Notes: generated by a model from the sequence alone, not told the origin. Numbered from the stretch's first letter, positions 17,368 through 26,151 are shown. The stretch: DNA of 64,000 bases from Vibrio tapetis subsp. tapetis (GCF_900233005.1 NZ_LT960612.1:868001-932000); one strand, 5' to 3'. Translations and numbers: made by a program.

Positions 17368-17499
17368 CTAGTCATAATTACAGAAAAAAAAGTCCCCTAA
17401 AATAGGAGGCTTACAATAGAATGAATAAAAAGAAACAGATAGCAGCCCTATTTCAGGGTGCGTTTTAAAACAACAGTATGTCGTTAAATACTGAGACAT
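17368..17499 (-). CDS. pyrL: pyrBI leader peptide (PyrL-type)
   Basis: A 43-codon frame from ATG at 17499 to TAG at 17370-17368 begins [16 protein letters not shown] and ends GDFFFCNYD. It follows GGAG about nine bases upstream. As in the E. coli pyrBI leader (44 codons), it is rich in codons with U and runs straight through the attenuator, its FFF codons being the terminator's T tract, and stops 11 bp before the pyrB ATG. Translation of this frame close behind a UTP-starved polymerase would block terminator formation. Too short for standard gene finding. Confidence 0.85.
   Translation of the reverse strand: MSQYLTTYCCFKTHPEIGLLSVSFYSFYCKPPILGDFFFCNYD
17384..17412 (-). terminator. pyrBI attenuator
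   Basis: On the minus strand AAGCCTCC pairs with GGGGACTT (17390-17412, with one C/A mismatch and one G-T pair) and is followed by eight T residues at 17391-17384. It lies inside the pyrL frame, between the promoter at 17528-17555 and pyrB. Confidence 0.8.
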
Positions 17500-17527
17500 T
17501 TTATACTCCAAAGATAAATTGCAGAGG

Positions 17528-17555
17528 ATTATACGGACAGAAATATAGCTTGCAA
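17528..17555 (-). promoter_or_regulatory. pyrLBI promoter, sigma-70 type
   Basis: On the minus strand TTGCAA (17555-17550) is followed after 16 bases by a perfect TATAAT (17533-17528). Transcription would begin near 17521, about 22 bp before the pyrL ATG. Confidence 0.75.
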
Positions 17556-17703
17556 GCGTTAGAAAAAAGTATCCAGGAATTGGATTTTTATGCCAATAAG
17601 ACCTGTTTTTTCTTATTCATGTTAGCCGTTATAAAATATGCTCTAAAGGTACTTTAAGTGCTATTTGGTATTTAAATGTGTGGATAAAAATGCGAGCTAT
17701 ATT

Positions 17704-17738
17704 CAGGGGAAACGGCTGCATGGTTGTGTCTTCCCCTG
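17704..17738 (-). terminator. Hairpin after arcB, probable terminator
   Basis: CAGGGGAA (17704-17711) pairs with TTCCCCTG (17731-17738). It lies 30 bp after the arcB stop, before the pyrL promoter. There is no long T tract on the minus strand, so it may be a weak or protein-assisted terminator. Confidence 0.4.
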
Positions 17739-17768
17739 TTCATTTATAGGTTGGTAACGGGACGGTTA

Positions 17769-18779
17769 TCAATCGCCCAGAGTTGCCACCATGACGGCTT
17801 TGATTGTATGCATGCGGTTTTCAGCTTCATCGAAGACGATAGAATGTTTAGATTCAATCACTTCATCTGTTACTTCTACCCCATTTTTTAGCTGCGGATA
17901 CTCTGCCGCTAATTGCTTGCCAATTGTCGTGTCTTCACCGTGGAATGCCGGTAAGCAGTGCATGAATTTAACGTGTGGGTTACCGGTTGCTTTTAGCATC
18001 TCCATGTTGACTTGGTATGGCATCATTAGGTTAATTCGTTCAGCCCATGCTTCTTTTGCTTCGCCCATAGATACCCAGACATCAGTGTATAAAAAATCGC
18101 ACCCTTGAATGCCTTCTTGCACGTCATCAGTTACTGTAATTTTAGCCCCTGTTTCCTCCGCTATTTCACGACACTGCGCGACTAATGTTTCTTCGGGCCA
18201 AAAGGCTTTTGGGGCAACTAGACGAATATCAACGCCCATTTTCGCGGCGCCCACCATTAGTGAGTTACCCATGTTGTTTCGAGCGTCTCCTAGATACGCA
18301 AACTTTATTTCGTGAAGTTGTTTTCCCCTGCCATGCTCCATCATGGTGAGGAAGTCCGCTAGGATCTGAGTCGGGTGGAATTCATCGGTTAGCCCGTTCC
18401 ATACAGGAACGCCGGCATAGGCGCCGAGCTCTTCTACAATACTTTGACCGAAACCTCGGTATTCAATGCCGTCATACATGCGACCGAGAACACGAGCTGT
18501 ATCTTTCATTGACTCTTTGTGGCCGATTTGTGAGCCTGTTGGGCCGAGATAAGAAACTCGAGCTCCTTGATCAAATGCGGCAACCTCAAAAGCACAACGA
18601 GTGCGAGTCGACGTTTTCTCGAAAATTAACGCTATGTTTTTATTCTTTAATCGAGGTTGCTCGTAACCATTATATTTTGCTTTTTTAAGGTCGGCGGATA
18701 ACTCCAACATGTGCTGGATTTCACATGGAGAAAAATCTAATAATTTTAGGAAATTGCGATTACGTAAATTGAAAGCCAT
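17769..18779 (-). CDS. arcB: Ornithine carbamoyltransferase, catabolic (ArcB/ArgF)
   Basis: The 336-residue enzyme interconverts citrulline plus phosphate with ornithine plus carbamoyl phosphate. Carbamoyl-phosphate motif STRTR is at residues 57-61, HPTQILADF near residue 134 and [10 protein letters not shown] near residue 275 (catalytic Cys). The start at 18779 follows GAGGAAAA and gives [12 protein letters not shown], the standard start of long OTCases. Sequence alone does not separate the catabolic from the biosynthetic form; its place directly after arcA and arcC argues for the catabolic role. It could serve both. Confidence 0.92.
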   Translation of the reverse strand: MAFNLRNRNFLKLLDFSPCEIQHMLELSADLKKAKYNGYEQPRLKNKNIALIFEKTSTRTRCAFEVAAFDQGARVSYLGPTGSQIGHKESMKDTARVLGRMYDGIEYRGFGQSIVEELGAYAGVPVWNGLTDEFHPTQILADFLTMMEHGRGKQLHEIKFAYLGDARNNMGNSLMVGAAKMGVDIRLVAPKAFWPEETLVAQCREIAEETGAKITVTDDVQEGIQGCDFLYTDVWVSMGEAKEAWAERINLMMPYQVNMEMLKATGNPHVKFMHCLPAFHGEDTTIGKQLAAEYPQLKNGVEVTDEVIESKHSIVFDEAENRMHTIKAVMVATLGD

Positions 18780-18892
18780 GATATTTTCCTCGGTTGTTTG
18801 CGCCTGTTTAATTTTTCGAATCGACAAAAGCGCAATAAATTGAATGTAATTGTCTATTTAGATTTCGTCATATCTGATAAGTGACTGGCGAT

Positions 18893-19804
18893 TTAATCTC
18901 TAATTATGTTTGTACCAGCAACACCTTGTAGGATACGCACACCATCTTCCAAGGAGCCAATGCCCACCAGTTTTCCGCCTTGTTTAATAAATTCACAGGA
19001 TGCTTGAATTTTGGGCCCCATTGAACCGGCTTCAAATTCATATTTGGATAGCTCGCTTGGGCTTGTGCAGCGTAGAGCATTCTGTGTTGGCTTGCCCCAG
19101 TCTAAATAAACAGCGTCGGCATCCGTTAAAATAAGCAATGCTTCGGCGTTTATTTGCTTTGCTAGGAAGGCTGCAGACATATCTTTGTCGATAACAGCCT
19201 CAACACCCACTAACTTGCCACTCTCTCGTTTTACTGGGATACCACCACCGCCAGTACAAATCACCAAATGACTTTCATCGATTAGTTTAGTGATGGCATC
19301 ATTTTCTATGATTCCTGTCGGTTGTGGGCTAGGAACAACGCGGCGAAAATGTTGGCCATCGGGTTTCATTGTCCATTGATATTTTTCGGCCATTTCGCGA
19401 GCTTCAGCTTCGTCATATATTGGCCCAATAGGCTTAGTGGGATCTGCAAATGCGGGATCACTAGGGTCAACGGTCATCTGAGTGAGCATGCAAGTGACAT
19501 TGGTATCAGGCATTTGATTCTTAAACTCTTGCATTAACATATACCCGATCATGCCTTGCGTCTCACTGCCTAAGACATCAAGCGGATAGGGGGATACTTT
19601 TTTGTATTCTAAACCTTGTAAAGCGAGTAAGCCGACTTGTGGGCCATTTCCATGCACCAAAACGACGTTATACTCTTGAGCGATTTGGGATATTGTATTG
19701 ACAGCTATTTCGATATTATGGCGCTGAACCGATGCCTCTAGAGGCTCTCCACGACGAAGTAGAGCATTTCCGCCCAAGGCGACAACTACTGTTTGTTTGG
19801 TCAT
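18893..19804 (-). CDS. arcC: Carbamate kinase
   Basis: The 303-residue enzyme transfers phosphate from carbamoyl phosphate to ADP, the ATP-yielding last step of the arginine deiminase pathway. The amino acid kinase fold starts VVALGGNALLRRGEP, continues with VLVHGNGPQVGLLAL and has VICTGGGGIPV and VIDKDMSAAFLA further on. Length matches bacterial ArcC. It lies between arcA (70 bp upstream) and arcB (113 bp downstream). Confidence 0.95.
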   Translation of the reverse strand: MTKQTVVVALGGNALLRRGEPLEASVQRHNIEIAVNTISQIAQEYNVVLVHGNGPQVGLLALQGLEYKKVSPYPLDVLGSETQGMIGYMLMQEFKNQMPDTNVTCMLTQMTVDPSDPAFADPTKPIGPIYDEAEAREMAEKYQWTMKPDGQHFRRVVPSPQPTGIIENDAITKLIDESHLVICTGGGGIPVKRESGKLVGVEAVIDKDMSAAFLAKQINAEALLILTDADAVYLDWGKPTQNALRCTSPSELSKYEFEAGSMGPKIQASCEFIKQGGKLVGIGSLEDGVRILQGVAGTNIIRD

Positions 19805-19874
19805 TGTTTTAATCTCTTAGCAAGAGTAGGAGGGGTCTCTTAAATAGGAACACTCCCACCCATATTCATTGAAG

Positions 19875-21098
19875 TTAAATTCCATCGCGTTCAATAGGAC
19901 AGCTCATGCAACGAGCACCGCCGCGCCCGCGCCCCAGCTCATCTCCAGGTATTGGTAGAACGGTGATACCGGCTTTGTCGTATTTTTCATTGGTGTATGT
20001 GTTGCCTTCGTAACCAACGACTACGCCAGGCTTAACGGTAAGCACGTTGTTTGCGTCGTTCCATTGCTCTCGTTCAGCATTAAAATTGTCGCCGCCTGTC
20101 GTGATTAGGTTTAGCTTATCTACCCCTAGTGCTTTTTCTATGGCTGTAACGAAATAGCCTTCTTCTTTTACGTTAACGGCACCATATTGATTGCCTGTAA
20201 GGCTCCAGCACTTTACGTCCTGTCGAATGACTTCAGGGTAGACAGAGAAAGTATCTTCACTCATGTGGGTCATGACGGTATCTAAGTGCATGCAAGAACG
20301 GTGTTTAGGTAGCTCGATCGCAATAACTTGTTTAGCTTGCCCACTTTTAAATAGACCTGATGCCAAATGTTCTACTCCTTGTGCTGTTGTTCGTTCTGAC
20401 AGTCCAATGAGCACGGCACCTTTACCTAGGACCAAAACGTCACCACCCTCGATGGTTGAATGGTCGTAATTTGTTTGTTCTTGGTCGCCAAAGTACTTAA
20501 CAAAATCTTGGCCTGAGAACGTTGGGTGCCAACGATAAATCGCACGTAGATGGTTTGTTTCACGTTGGCGAGCTGTTTTGGCCATTGGGTTGATGGAAAC
20601 ACCACCGTATACCCAGCAAGACGTATCTCGAGTAAATAGATGGTTAGGTAAGGGATTAATAATGAAGTCCGTTGGTGCGTGAAGTCTTTGCATCATAGAC
20701 GAAGATGTCATCGGCATTTCAGCGTAAGACAAACCACCGGTTAAGATTTTTGATAACTCTAGATTTGGCAGGTCTCCTAGATAACAACGAACGTCATTAG
20801 CAAAAGTTTTACCTAAGCGGTAATCAGAAACTTGGCGGTTCAACAGCCAGTCTTTTGCTTCGGGAACGTGCAAGGTATCTGCTAAGAGATCGGTAAGCAG
20901 CAATACTTCTACGCCTTGGTCTCTTAAGGTTTTGGTGAAAAAGTCGTGTTCTTCACCTGCTCGCTCTACTGCTAATACATCATCGAACAAGAGGTCATGG
21001 CAGTTAGAAGGCGTCAAGTGTGTGAAAGCGCGTCTAGGACGATGCACAAGAACTCGACGCAGTTGTCCAATTTCGGAACCTACATATAACGTACTCAT
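19875..21098 (-). CDS. arcA: Arginine deiminase
   Basis: The 407-residue enzyme hydrolyses arginine to citrulline and ammonia. Motifs are [18 protein letters not shown] (residues around 160), [10 protein letters not shown] and the C-terminal [16 protein letters not shown] with nucleophile Cys397. It is the first gene of the arcA-arcC-arcB unit. Such operons are usually induced by arginine and oxygen limitation; the upstream region (21099 onward) is long and AT-rich, but I could not identify a clear FNR or ARG site in it. Confidence 0.96.
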   Translation of the reverse strand: MSTLYVGSEIGQLRRVLVHRPRRAFTHLTPSNCHDLLFDDVLAVERAGEEHDFFTKTLRDQGVEVLLLTDLLADTLHVPEAKDWLLNRQVSDYRLGKTFANDVRCYLGDLPNLELSKILTGGLSYAEMPMTSSSMMQRLHAPTDFIINPLPNHLFTRDTSCWVYGGVSINPMAKTARQRETNHLRAIYRWHPTFSGQDFVKYFGDQEQTNYDHSTIEGGDVLVLGKGAVLIGLSERTTAQGVEHLASGLFKSGQAKQVIAIELPKHRSCMHLDTVMTHMSEDTFSVYPEVIRQDVKCWSLTGNQYGAVNVKEEGYFVTAIEKALGVDKLNLITTGGDNFNAEREQWNDANNVLTVKPGVVVGYEGNTYTNEKYDKAGITVLPIPGDELGRGRGGARCMSCPIERDGI

Positions 21099-21717
21099 TG
21101 TTGTATCTCTCTATATTTATTTAGTCACTATTCAGTGGCTAATTAATTTTTAGGTATGTGATAATGAATTCAATATTAACGTCCTTATTTCTGAAGTTGA
21201 TAGTACGCTCGTTTATATAATATTCTAAGAGATGGCTCACAAATTAATTTCAATCATTCCCTACCCTTAATTTACGATATTTAACAATATCTATTCAATA
21301 CGTGTTTTTTTCTGCTTGTTATAAGTAGTTATCAATGTGGGAAGTTTATGCATATGATGTTGGATAAATGTCAGTAATTAGACTGGGTTAGGGAAAGGTA
21401 TGCACCTAATTATCATGAATAGGTCTTTGGTAAGTGTTAAAGTATGCACTGGTTTTTTCTATTTAATTAGTTTTTTGGTCAGAGAAGGCCTTGTTGTAAC
21501 AAAAGATTTAGTAATAAGTAATACATTGGTCACATGTTCACGGAGAGCATGTGTCATTAAAATTGTACTGTGTTGGGACTATAAATGTATGTCTAAAGCT
21601 TAATAACTAATAAATACAGGCGTTACCTTTCTGATTAATCGTACGGTCTTGGGATTAATATACAGAAACGATAATATAATTATGCATCTATTTTTATTCG
21701 GTTATTGTTATCGATTT
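21099..21717. other. Long AT-rich region upstream of arcA
   Basis: About 620 bp without a supported gene. It must hold the arcA promoter and regulatory sites. A short open frame at 21400-21603 has unlikely composition and no ribosome binding site and is not accepted. A small hairpin CACATG/CATGTG lies around 21532-21554. Confidence 0.5.
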
Positions 21718-21742
21718 AAAGAGAAAGAACGCTCCTCTCTTT
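21718..21742 (-). terminator. Probable terminator after the DUF6279 gene
   Basis: AAAGAGA (21718-21724) pairs with TCTCTTT (21736-21742); on the minus strand the stem ends in TTT and is followed by AAATCG. It lies 33 bp after the stop at 21775. Confidence 0.5.
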
Positions 21743-21774
21743 GTAGAGTCAGTGTCGGACTAGAATGCTTGCGT

Positions 21775-22623
21775 TCAATTATCTACTTGTGACAAATCAA
21801 CCGCAATTTCACGCCACTCTTGTAATTCCGCCAGTAAGTGTTGGTACTGCTTATCGGTCAGCCCTTGAGATAGATCAGCAATGAACTGAAAAGTTAAAGG
21901 ACGGTTACGTTCCATTTTCTGATTTAGGCTGGAGGTATAAAACGACTCAGGATCATTGAGTAAGCGATCGTAGGTTGCTTGAAAGTAGCTGCTGTCTTCT
22001 CGTTTGGCAAACAGGGTTTCAAATTCTACAAACATCTTTTGGTTTTGAGCAATTCTGTCTTGTGCTGTGATTTCTACCGACTGAGACCAATCAACTATCT
22101 GCGCTTTTTGCTTGTCGGTCATGTCTCCCACCCAGCGTTCGAATGCATCTTCCATTCGTTCTTGATAGATCTCGCGGATCTCAGACTCTTCTGATGTGGT
22201 GTATTTTTCTTCGTATTCTCGATGTTTTTCGGCCACATTATCTAATAGCTCAGTGACTTGTTTGTCACTGAGTTGCATCAGTAAGGCGTATAAAGATGGG
22301 CCAGCTTGCTTGCCAATACCACGGGAGAATGAACGCATTCTGTCTGACTGCTGCTTAACCCATTTTGCATCGATGTCTTCCAGTGGCTTAGCGCTGAGTT
22401 CATCAATATAAGCGATGTATTTGGGTAGCTCGTATTCTTTGTGCCAACTTGCCAGTTGTTTGATACTGAATTCAACCAATCGTTCTTGTTCGTCATTCAA
22501 AGAGACGTACTCATCAATGTAAGTCATGACAAACCAATCAATATTACGATAAAGAAACTTGGTGGTGCAGCCTAAAATAACGAAAGACAACAGTAAGACA
22601 ACGTAATTTCGTAATGACTTCAT
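21775..22623 (-). CDS. DUF6279-family lipoprotein
   Basis: The 282-residue product has a lipoprotein signal (MKSLRNYVVLLLSFVILGC) with lipobox LGC and lipidation at Cys19; the next residues TT do not give an inner-membrane retention signal, so outer-membrane placement is likely. The mature part is highly helical and charged, with YRNIDWFVMTYIDEYVSL just after the anchor, as in the DUF6279 family of gammaproteobacterial lipoproteins. Function is unknown. It is divergent from the qrr RNA, about 220 bp away. Confidence 0.8.
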   Translation of the reverse strand: MKSLRNYVVLLLSFVILGCTTKFLYRNIDWFVMTYIDEYVSLNDEQERLVEFSIKQLASWHKEYELPKYIAYIDELSAKPLEDIDAKWVKQQSDRMRSFSRGIGKQAGPSLYALLMQLSDKQVTELLDNVAEKHREYEEKYTTSEESEIREIYQERMEDAFERWVGDMTDKQKAQIVDWSQSVEITAQDRIAQNQKMFVEFETLFAKREDSSYFQATYDRLLNDPESFYTSSLNQKMERNRPLTFQFIADLSQGLTDKQYQHLLAELQEWREIAVDLSQVDN

Positions 22624-22724
22624 TTAGGTTCTCACGGTTAGACAAGCGAATTGTACCCTTTATTCAGGTTAGCAGAAAATCTATTGCTAGTCTTATCAAT
22701 GAAGCAGTGAAACTGGTTTTATAG

Positions 22725-22739
22725 TGCAACGAATTGCAA
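22725..22739. promoter_or_regulatory. Candidate LuxO-binding site (distal)
   Basis: TGCAACGAATTGCAA resembles LuxO boxes (TTGCA-N3-TGCAA) with altered spacing. It lies about 85 bp before the sigma-54 -24 element, as expected for an enhancer site. Confidence 0.5.
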
Positions 22740-22747
22740 AATGGGAA

Positions 22748-22760
22748 TTGCATATTGCAA
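22748..22760. promoter_or_regulatory. LuxO-binding site (perfect)
   Basis: TTGCATATTGCAA is a perfect TTGCA-N3-TGCAA palindrome, the consensus for LuxO upstream of qrr genes in Vibrio. Confidence 0.8.
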
Positions 22761-22819
22761 AGAAATTGGATTGAACGGCATTTTTTGGTCATTAAAGCGG
22801 CTAAAAGCATCAGAAAAAG

Positions 22820-22836
22820 TTGGCACACTATCTGCA
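22820..22836 (+). promoter_or_regulatory. Sigma-54 promoter of qrr
   Basis: TTGGCACACTATCTGCA contains GG (22822-22823), ten bases, then GC (22834-22835), the required -24/-12 spacing, within TGGCAC-N5-TGCA. The predicted start is near 22847. Confidence 0.9.
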
Positions 22837-22846
22837 ATAATATAAG

Positions 22847-22953
22847 TGACCCTTTTTAAAGCCGAGGGTCACCTAGCCAACTGACGTTGTTAGTGAACCT
22901 TATATTGTTCACCAAAATATTTAACCACCCGCGATTTGCGTGTGGTTTTTTTT
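22847..22953 (+). ncRNA. qrr: Qrr quorum-regulatory small RNA
   Basis: The RNA begins TGACCC, folds back on GGGTCA, and contains the segment GGTCACCTAGCCAACTGACG followed by TTGTTAGTGAA, the invariant core of Vibrio Qrr RNAs. It ends with a GC-rich hairpin and eight T residues, about 107 nt in all, the usual Qrr length. Qrr RNAs act with Hfq on mRNAs of the LuxR/HapR master regulator, luxO, luxM, aphA and others; phosphorylated LuxO and sigma-54 drive them at low cell density. The core segment is the antisense region. It is not next to luxO, so it is not Qrr1; which of the other copies it is cannot be told here. Confidence 0.95.
22923..22953 (+). terminator. qrr terminator
   Basis: AACCAC (22923-22928) pairs with GTGGTT (22942-22947), with an inner CGC/GCG pair, followed by a T8 tract that also forms the Hfq-binding tail. 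Confidence 0.9.
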
Positions 22954-23034
22954 GCCTATTTATTAGTAAATACCACGCTACTTAGGCGTGTGGGGTAGGA
23001 GAGTAACCTTCAGCATTACTATTGGGGAAGAGAT

Positions 23035-23062
23035 AAAAAATCCCAGCGTAATCGCTGGGATT
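23035..23062 (-). terminator. Terminator after the M20 peptidase gene
   Basis: AATCCCAGCG (23039-23048) pairs with CGCTGGGATT (23053-23062) over a 4-base loop. On the minus strand six T residues follow. Confidence 0.9.
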
Positions 23063-23109
23063 GTATGACTATTTGTTCTAATTGACGGGTAAACGATGCC
23101 GAATAAACG

Positions 23110-24246
23110 TTACTTGGCCAGTTTGTTAATCACTGACATTAGTAACTTAATGCGCGGTTCAATCGAGGCCAATAGTAGATATTCAGCATCGCTGTGAAAA
23201 CCTGCGCCGATAGGGCCAAGACCATCAAGAGTTGGTACACCTAATATAGCGGTGTTGTTTGCATCGGAGCCACCGCCGGCTTCTTTCCAATTGATGTCGA
23301 TGTTCAGTTCGTCTGCTGACGCTTCAACCATCGCCATCAGTGCTTTTGTTGCATCAGATGGCACCATTGACGGCTTGTAAGCTTCACGTTCAACTTCAAT
23401 GGCTACATCGTCTACAAATGGCGACGTGGTCATTTGAGTAAGTTGGGTATCGATTTGATCGTATGCTTGGTTATCCCAAAAACGAACGTCGACAATCGCT
23501 TCGGCCTGTTCCGGTACGATGTTCGCGCCATTACCACCGGTGACTATACCAACATTAAGGGTGGTGCCCGTTTCAAAGTTGGTCATCTGGTTGATTGCAA
23601 GTACCCAATTAGCTAGCTCAGTAACGGCACTGCGCCCATTTTCAGGTTCATTACCTGCATGAGCAGCGCGGCCATTGAAGGTAATCTTGTAACGGGCCAT
23701 ACCTTTACGAGCTTTCACCAATCCACCATCTGCGCGAGCCGCTTCTGCAACTAAAACAGTGTTGGCATTCTTAGCAACGGATTGGATCCAATCGACCGAG
23801 TACAGAGAGCCAGTTTCTTCATCTGGGTTCATGCAAATACAGATCGATAGCTTATCTAATACTGCCGAGTCGAGGTTACGCATTGCATAGACAATATTGA
23901 GCAAGCCCGATTTCATATCAGATACGCCAGGGCCGTAGGCTTTTTCGTTATCGACCGTCATTGGGCGATTAGCGGCTGTGCCTTTAGGAAAGACAGTATC
24001 CATGTGGCCAATGAGCATAATATCAATATGGTCGCTGTCCGGCTTATTGCGGATCTCTAGGCCAACACCGGCCTTAGCACAGTCGACTTTCTTAACCTCC
24101 CAGCCTGCTAAATGATGAAATTTGCTAGCAAACTGGTTGGCAATAAACTCAATGCCATCGAGAGTATAAGTACCGCAATCCACATTGATCAGCGGGCGAA
24201 GTTCTTCTAGGTAGTCGTCTAATTTAAATTCTAGATCTAGGTTCAT
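23110..24246 (-). CDS. M20-family metallopeptidase, carboxypeptidase G2-like
   Basis: The 378-residue zinc enzyme has LIGHMDTVFPKG (first metal His and Asp), YGPGVSDMKSG (bridging Asp), NPDEETGS (catalytic Glu-Glu pair), the dimerisation domain with GRAAHAGNEPENGRSA, and the late GGGSDANNTA and FHSDAEYL. This set and the HAGxxPExGRSA pattern match the glutamate carboxypeptidase/CPG2 subgroup that removes C-terminal Glu or hydrolyses N-acyl amino acids. It has no signal peptide, so it acts inside the cell. It lies 10 bp after yjiG on the same strand and is the last gene of the yjiH-yjiG unit, so the carriers probably move its substrate or product. Confidence 0.9.
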   Translation of the reverse strand: MNLDLEFKLDDYLEELRPLINVDCGTYTLDGIEFIANQFASKFHHLAGWEVKKVDCAKAGVGLEIRNKPDSDHIDIMLIGHMDTVFPKGTAANRPMTVDNEKAYGPGVSDMKSGLLNIVYAMRNLDSAVLDKLSICICMNPDEETGSLYSVDWIQSVAKNANTVLVAEAARADGGLVKARKGMARYKITFNGRAAHAGNEPENGRSAVTELANWVLAINQMTNFETGTTLNVGIVTGGNGANIVPEQAEAIVDVRFWDNQAYDQIDTQLTQMTTSPFVDDVAIEVEREAYKPSMVPSDATKALMAMVEASADELNIDINWKEAGGGSDANNTAILGVPTLDGLGPIGAGFHSDAEYLLLASIEPRIKLLMSVINKLAK

Positions 24247-24256
24247 AGTGGCTCCC

Positions 24257-24724
24257 TTATAATAAAATGTTCATTACGAACATCGCACCAAACGCATTGA
24301 TGATGGATATGGCGATCATGACCGGTATGTAGCGACCTTCGGTACCAACGGGGCCGAGGATACGGCCTAGATATTGAATTTGAGAACCCATAAGGTAAAT
24401 CGCAGGCGCAAGAATCGCAATATGATCACCGTTTAAAATACCTTGGTCGAAGAGTGTGATGACCACACCTACGGCGCCGCCCATCGACATCCATGCTCCG
24501 ATCAGTACAGCAGCAGCTTCACCCGGAAGGCCAAAAACAGCCATAATCGGTGAAAAAACAACACCCATCAGCCCAAGTGCACCAGTAATCTGTAATGCTT
24601 TAATGATGACAAACGCCATAAGTACGTTCGGAACCGTAGATGTGGTCGCAATCGTCCAGCCTTTTTTAGCGCCTTCTACGAAGATATCAGTAACCATTGG
24701 CTTTTTCGCTTTCACTTCGCTCAT
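24257..24724 (-). CDS. yjiG: YjiG-family membrane protein (SpmB-like)
   Basis: The 155-residue protein has four hydrophobic segments and the Gate-type sequence GAWMSMGGAVGVVITLFDQG, typical of YjiG, a relative of spore maturation protein B. In E. coli yjiH-yjiG precede iadA, the isoaspartyl dipeptidase gene, and are presumed to form a two-part carrier; here an M20 peptidase takes that place. Start codon overlaps the yjiH stop (ATGA-type junction at 24724), so the two are translationally coupled. Confidence 0.85.
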   Translation of the reverse strand: MSEVKAKKPMVTDIFVEGAKKGWTIATTSTVPNVLMAFVIIKALQITGALGLMGVVFSPIMAVFGLPGEAAAVLIGAWMSMGGAVGVVITLFDQGILNGDHIAILAPAIYLMGSQIQYLGRILGPVGTEGRYIPVMIAISIINAFGAMFVMNILL

Positions 24725-25458
24725 TATGCTACTTCCTCGTTTAATTTTTTATTATCTTTGGTCTCGTCGTCAGATTTTCCTTCGGTTACATTTAAGTAAA
24801 CGCGAAACAAGTTAGCGCCAACAAACTTGAAGACAAACATAACAACGACAGCGAGGCCAATTGACGAAGTGACCGCGTTACTACCGTCGGCATACGTTAG
24901 AGTGAATAGGACCGCGCCAGAAGAGAAGAAGTTAACGATGGTTGCACCAGCAGTAAACTGGAACATGGTAAACACGTCGGCTTCGCGCTTGGTCAGTTGA
25001 CCTTCATCTTTTAATTGGCGAGTCATAGCAGCACCAGCATCGGTACTTTGTAATGACGCAATCAATGCCAAGCTAGAGTTGCCAGGAATGCCTATCAGAG
25101 GTTTAAGCATTGGGGTTAGTAACTTACGAGCCGCATCAAGCGCCCCATAATGCTCTAGAACATTGATCATACCTAACGCAAACATCACAGTCGGGATTAA
25201 GGTTAAGGCAAATAAGAAGCCATCACGCGCACCGTTACCGCCTTGGCCACGCATGGTTGTGGTTAAGGCTTGAACGCCGTCGGCGGTTTCATTAACACCG
25301 TAGGCTACTTGTCCAAATGAACCATTTAACGTCGTAAAATCAAATACACCGTACCATTCGTTTGATTGTAATAAACCGGAAAAAAATACCACGGCGAAAG
25401 CCAGGGCAATGTAACTGCCGAACGTGACCTTGTTATCTGTCGTTGTCTTGGAAGACAT
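24724..25458 (-). CDS. yjiH: YjiH-family membrane protein (nucleoside recognition/Gate domain)
   Basis: The 244-residue protein has about five hydrophobic segments with a Gate-like core: IGIPGNSSLALIASLQSTDAGAAMTRQL and FQFTAGATIVNFFSSGAVLF. Its C-terminal tail is highly charged. It pairs with YjiG; the genes overlap by one base. The start at 25458 has GGGG about 7 bases upstream. The substrate is unknown but peptide or amino-acid related by context. Confidence 0.85.
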   Translation of the reverse strand: MSSKTTTDNKVTFGSYIALAFAVVFFSGLLQSNEWYGVFDFTTLNGSFGQVAYGVNETADGVQALTTTMRGQGGNGARDGFLFALTLIPTVMFALGMINVLEHYGALDAARKLLTPMLKPLIGIPGNSSLALIASLQSTDAGAAMTRQLKDEGQLTKREADVFTMFQFTAGATIVNFFSSGAVLFTLTYADGSNAVTSSIGLAVVVMFVFKFVGANLFRVYLNVTEGKSDDETKDNKKLNEEVA

Positions 25459-25726
25459 AGCAACCCCTTTGAATAAAAGTAAAAGAAGGATAGTGATTTA
25501 CGAATAAATAGTGGACTGATATGCATCAATTTTATATGACTCAGGTCAAGTAGGGTTTCGTATTGCAATTAGCTTTCAATTTAGATGATATGGCTATGTT
25601 AAGTGGTATTGGTGCTTAATGTTAGAGGGATGTTTTTGGTTGTCGGTCAATATTCTACCTGTGAATAACCACGATTTTGTGATGGTAAATTTGACACGAT
25701 TCAGAGAGAGGGCTAGTTTTTACTGT

Positions 25727-26062
25727 ATGAATTTAAATGATAAAACACCGCTCAGTGATATATTCATGGCATTGAGTGACGAAACGCGGCGATCGATGGT
25801 GGCTCAAATGTCTCAAGGCGCAGTTGCGGTAAAAGACCTGGTGCTACCGCATCCGATTTCTAAATCTGCGGTGACGAAACATCTCAAGATTTTGGAGCGA
25901 GCCGGGTTGCTAAAGCGAGAGGTGATTGGGCGCACTCATATGTGTTCGCTCAACGTCGAGCCTATTAACCAAATCAACCAATGGCTGGCTATGGCTCAAC
26001 CGGTTTGGGATGATACGGAAGAAGCGCTTCAGTTCTATATGGACGTCCAGTTAACGGAATAG
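25727..26062 (+). CDS. ArsR-family transcriptional regulator
   Basis: The product of about 111 residues is a single winged-helix domain: LSDIFMALSDETRRSMVAQM, then the recognition helix ISKSAVTKHLKILERAGLLKR and a wing with GRTHMCSLN. No metal-binding Cys cluster of the ArsR/SmtB kind (CVC box) is present, so it belongs to the metal-independent subgroup often paired with AHSA1/SRPBCC proteins; none is nearby. It is divergent from yjiH with about 270 bp between starts and may control that operon. The ATG at 25727 is chosen because MNLNDKTPLSDIF fits family starts; the frame is open back to 25619 but no start has a good ribosome binding site. Confidence 0.8.
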   Translation: MNLNDKTPLSDIFMALSDETRRSMVAQMSQGAVAVKDLVLPHPISKSAVTKHLKILERAGLLKREVIGRTHMCSLNVEPINQINQWLAMAQPVWDDTEEALQFYMDVQLTE

Positions 26063-26097
26063 GTAATGGCTAGATGTGAGTCGCTAATGCAAACAAT

Positions 26098-26125
26098 AAA
26101 AAAGCACCTTTATTCGGTGCTTTTT
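26098..26125. terminator. Bidirectional terminator
   Basis: AAAAAGCACC (26099-26108) pairs with GGTGCTTTTT (26116-26125) around a 7-base loop. A tracts on one side and T on the other serve both the ArsR gene and the convergent response regulator gene. Confidence 0.9.
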
Positions 26126-26151
26126 GTTTTTTGAAGTTTGTAATCGGTTGT

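Noticed and set aside
21400..21603. 67-codon open frame upstream of arcA
   Set aside because: No ribosome binding site, unlikely composition (many Cys, Val and Ile in an AT-rich gap) and no recognisable motif; treated as non-coding.
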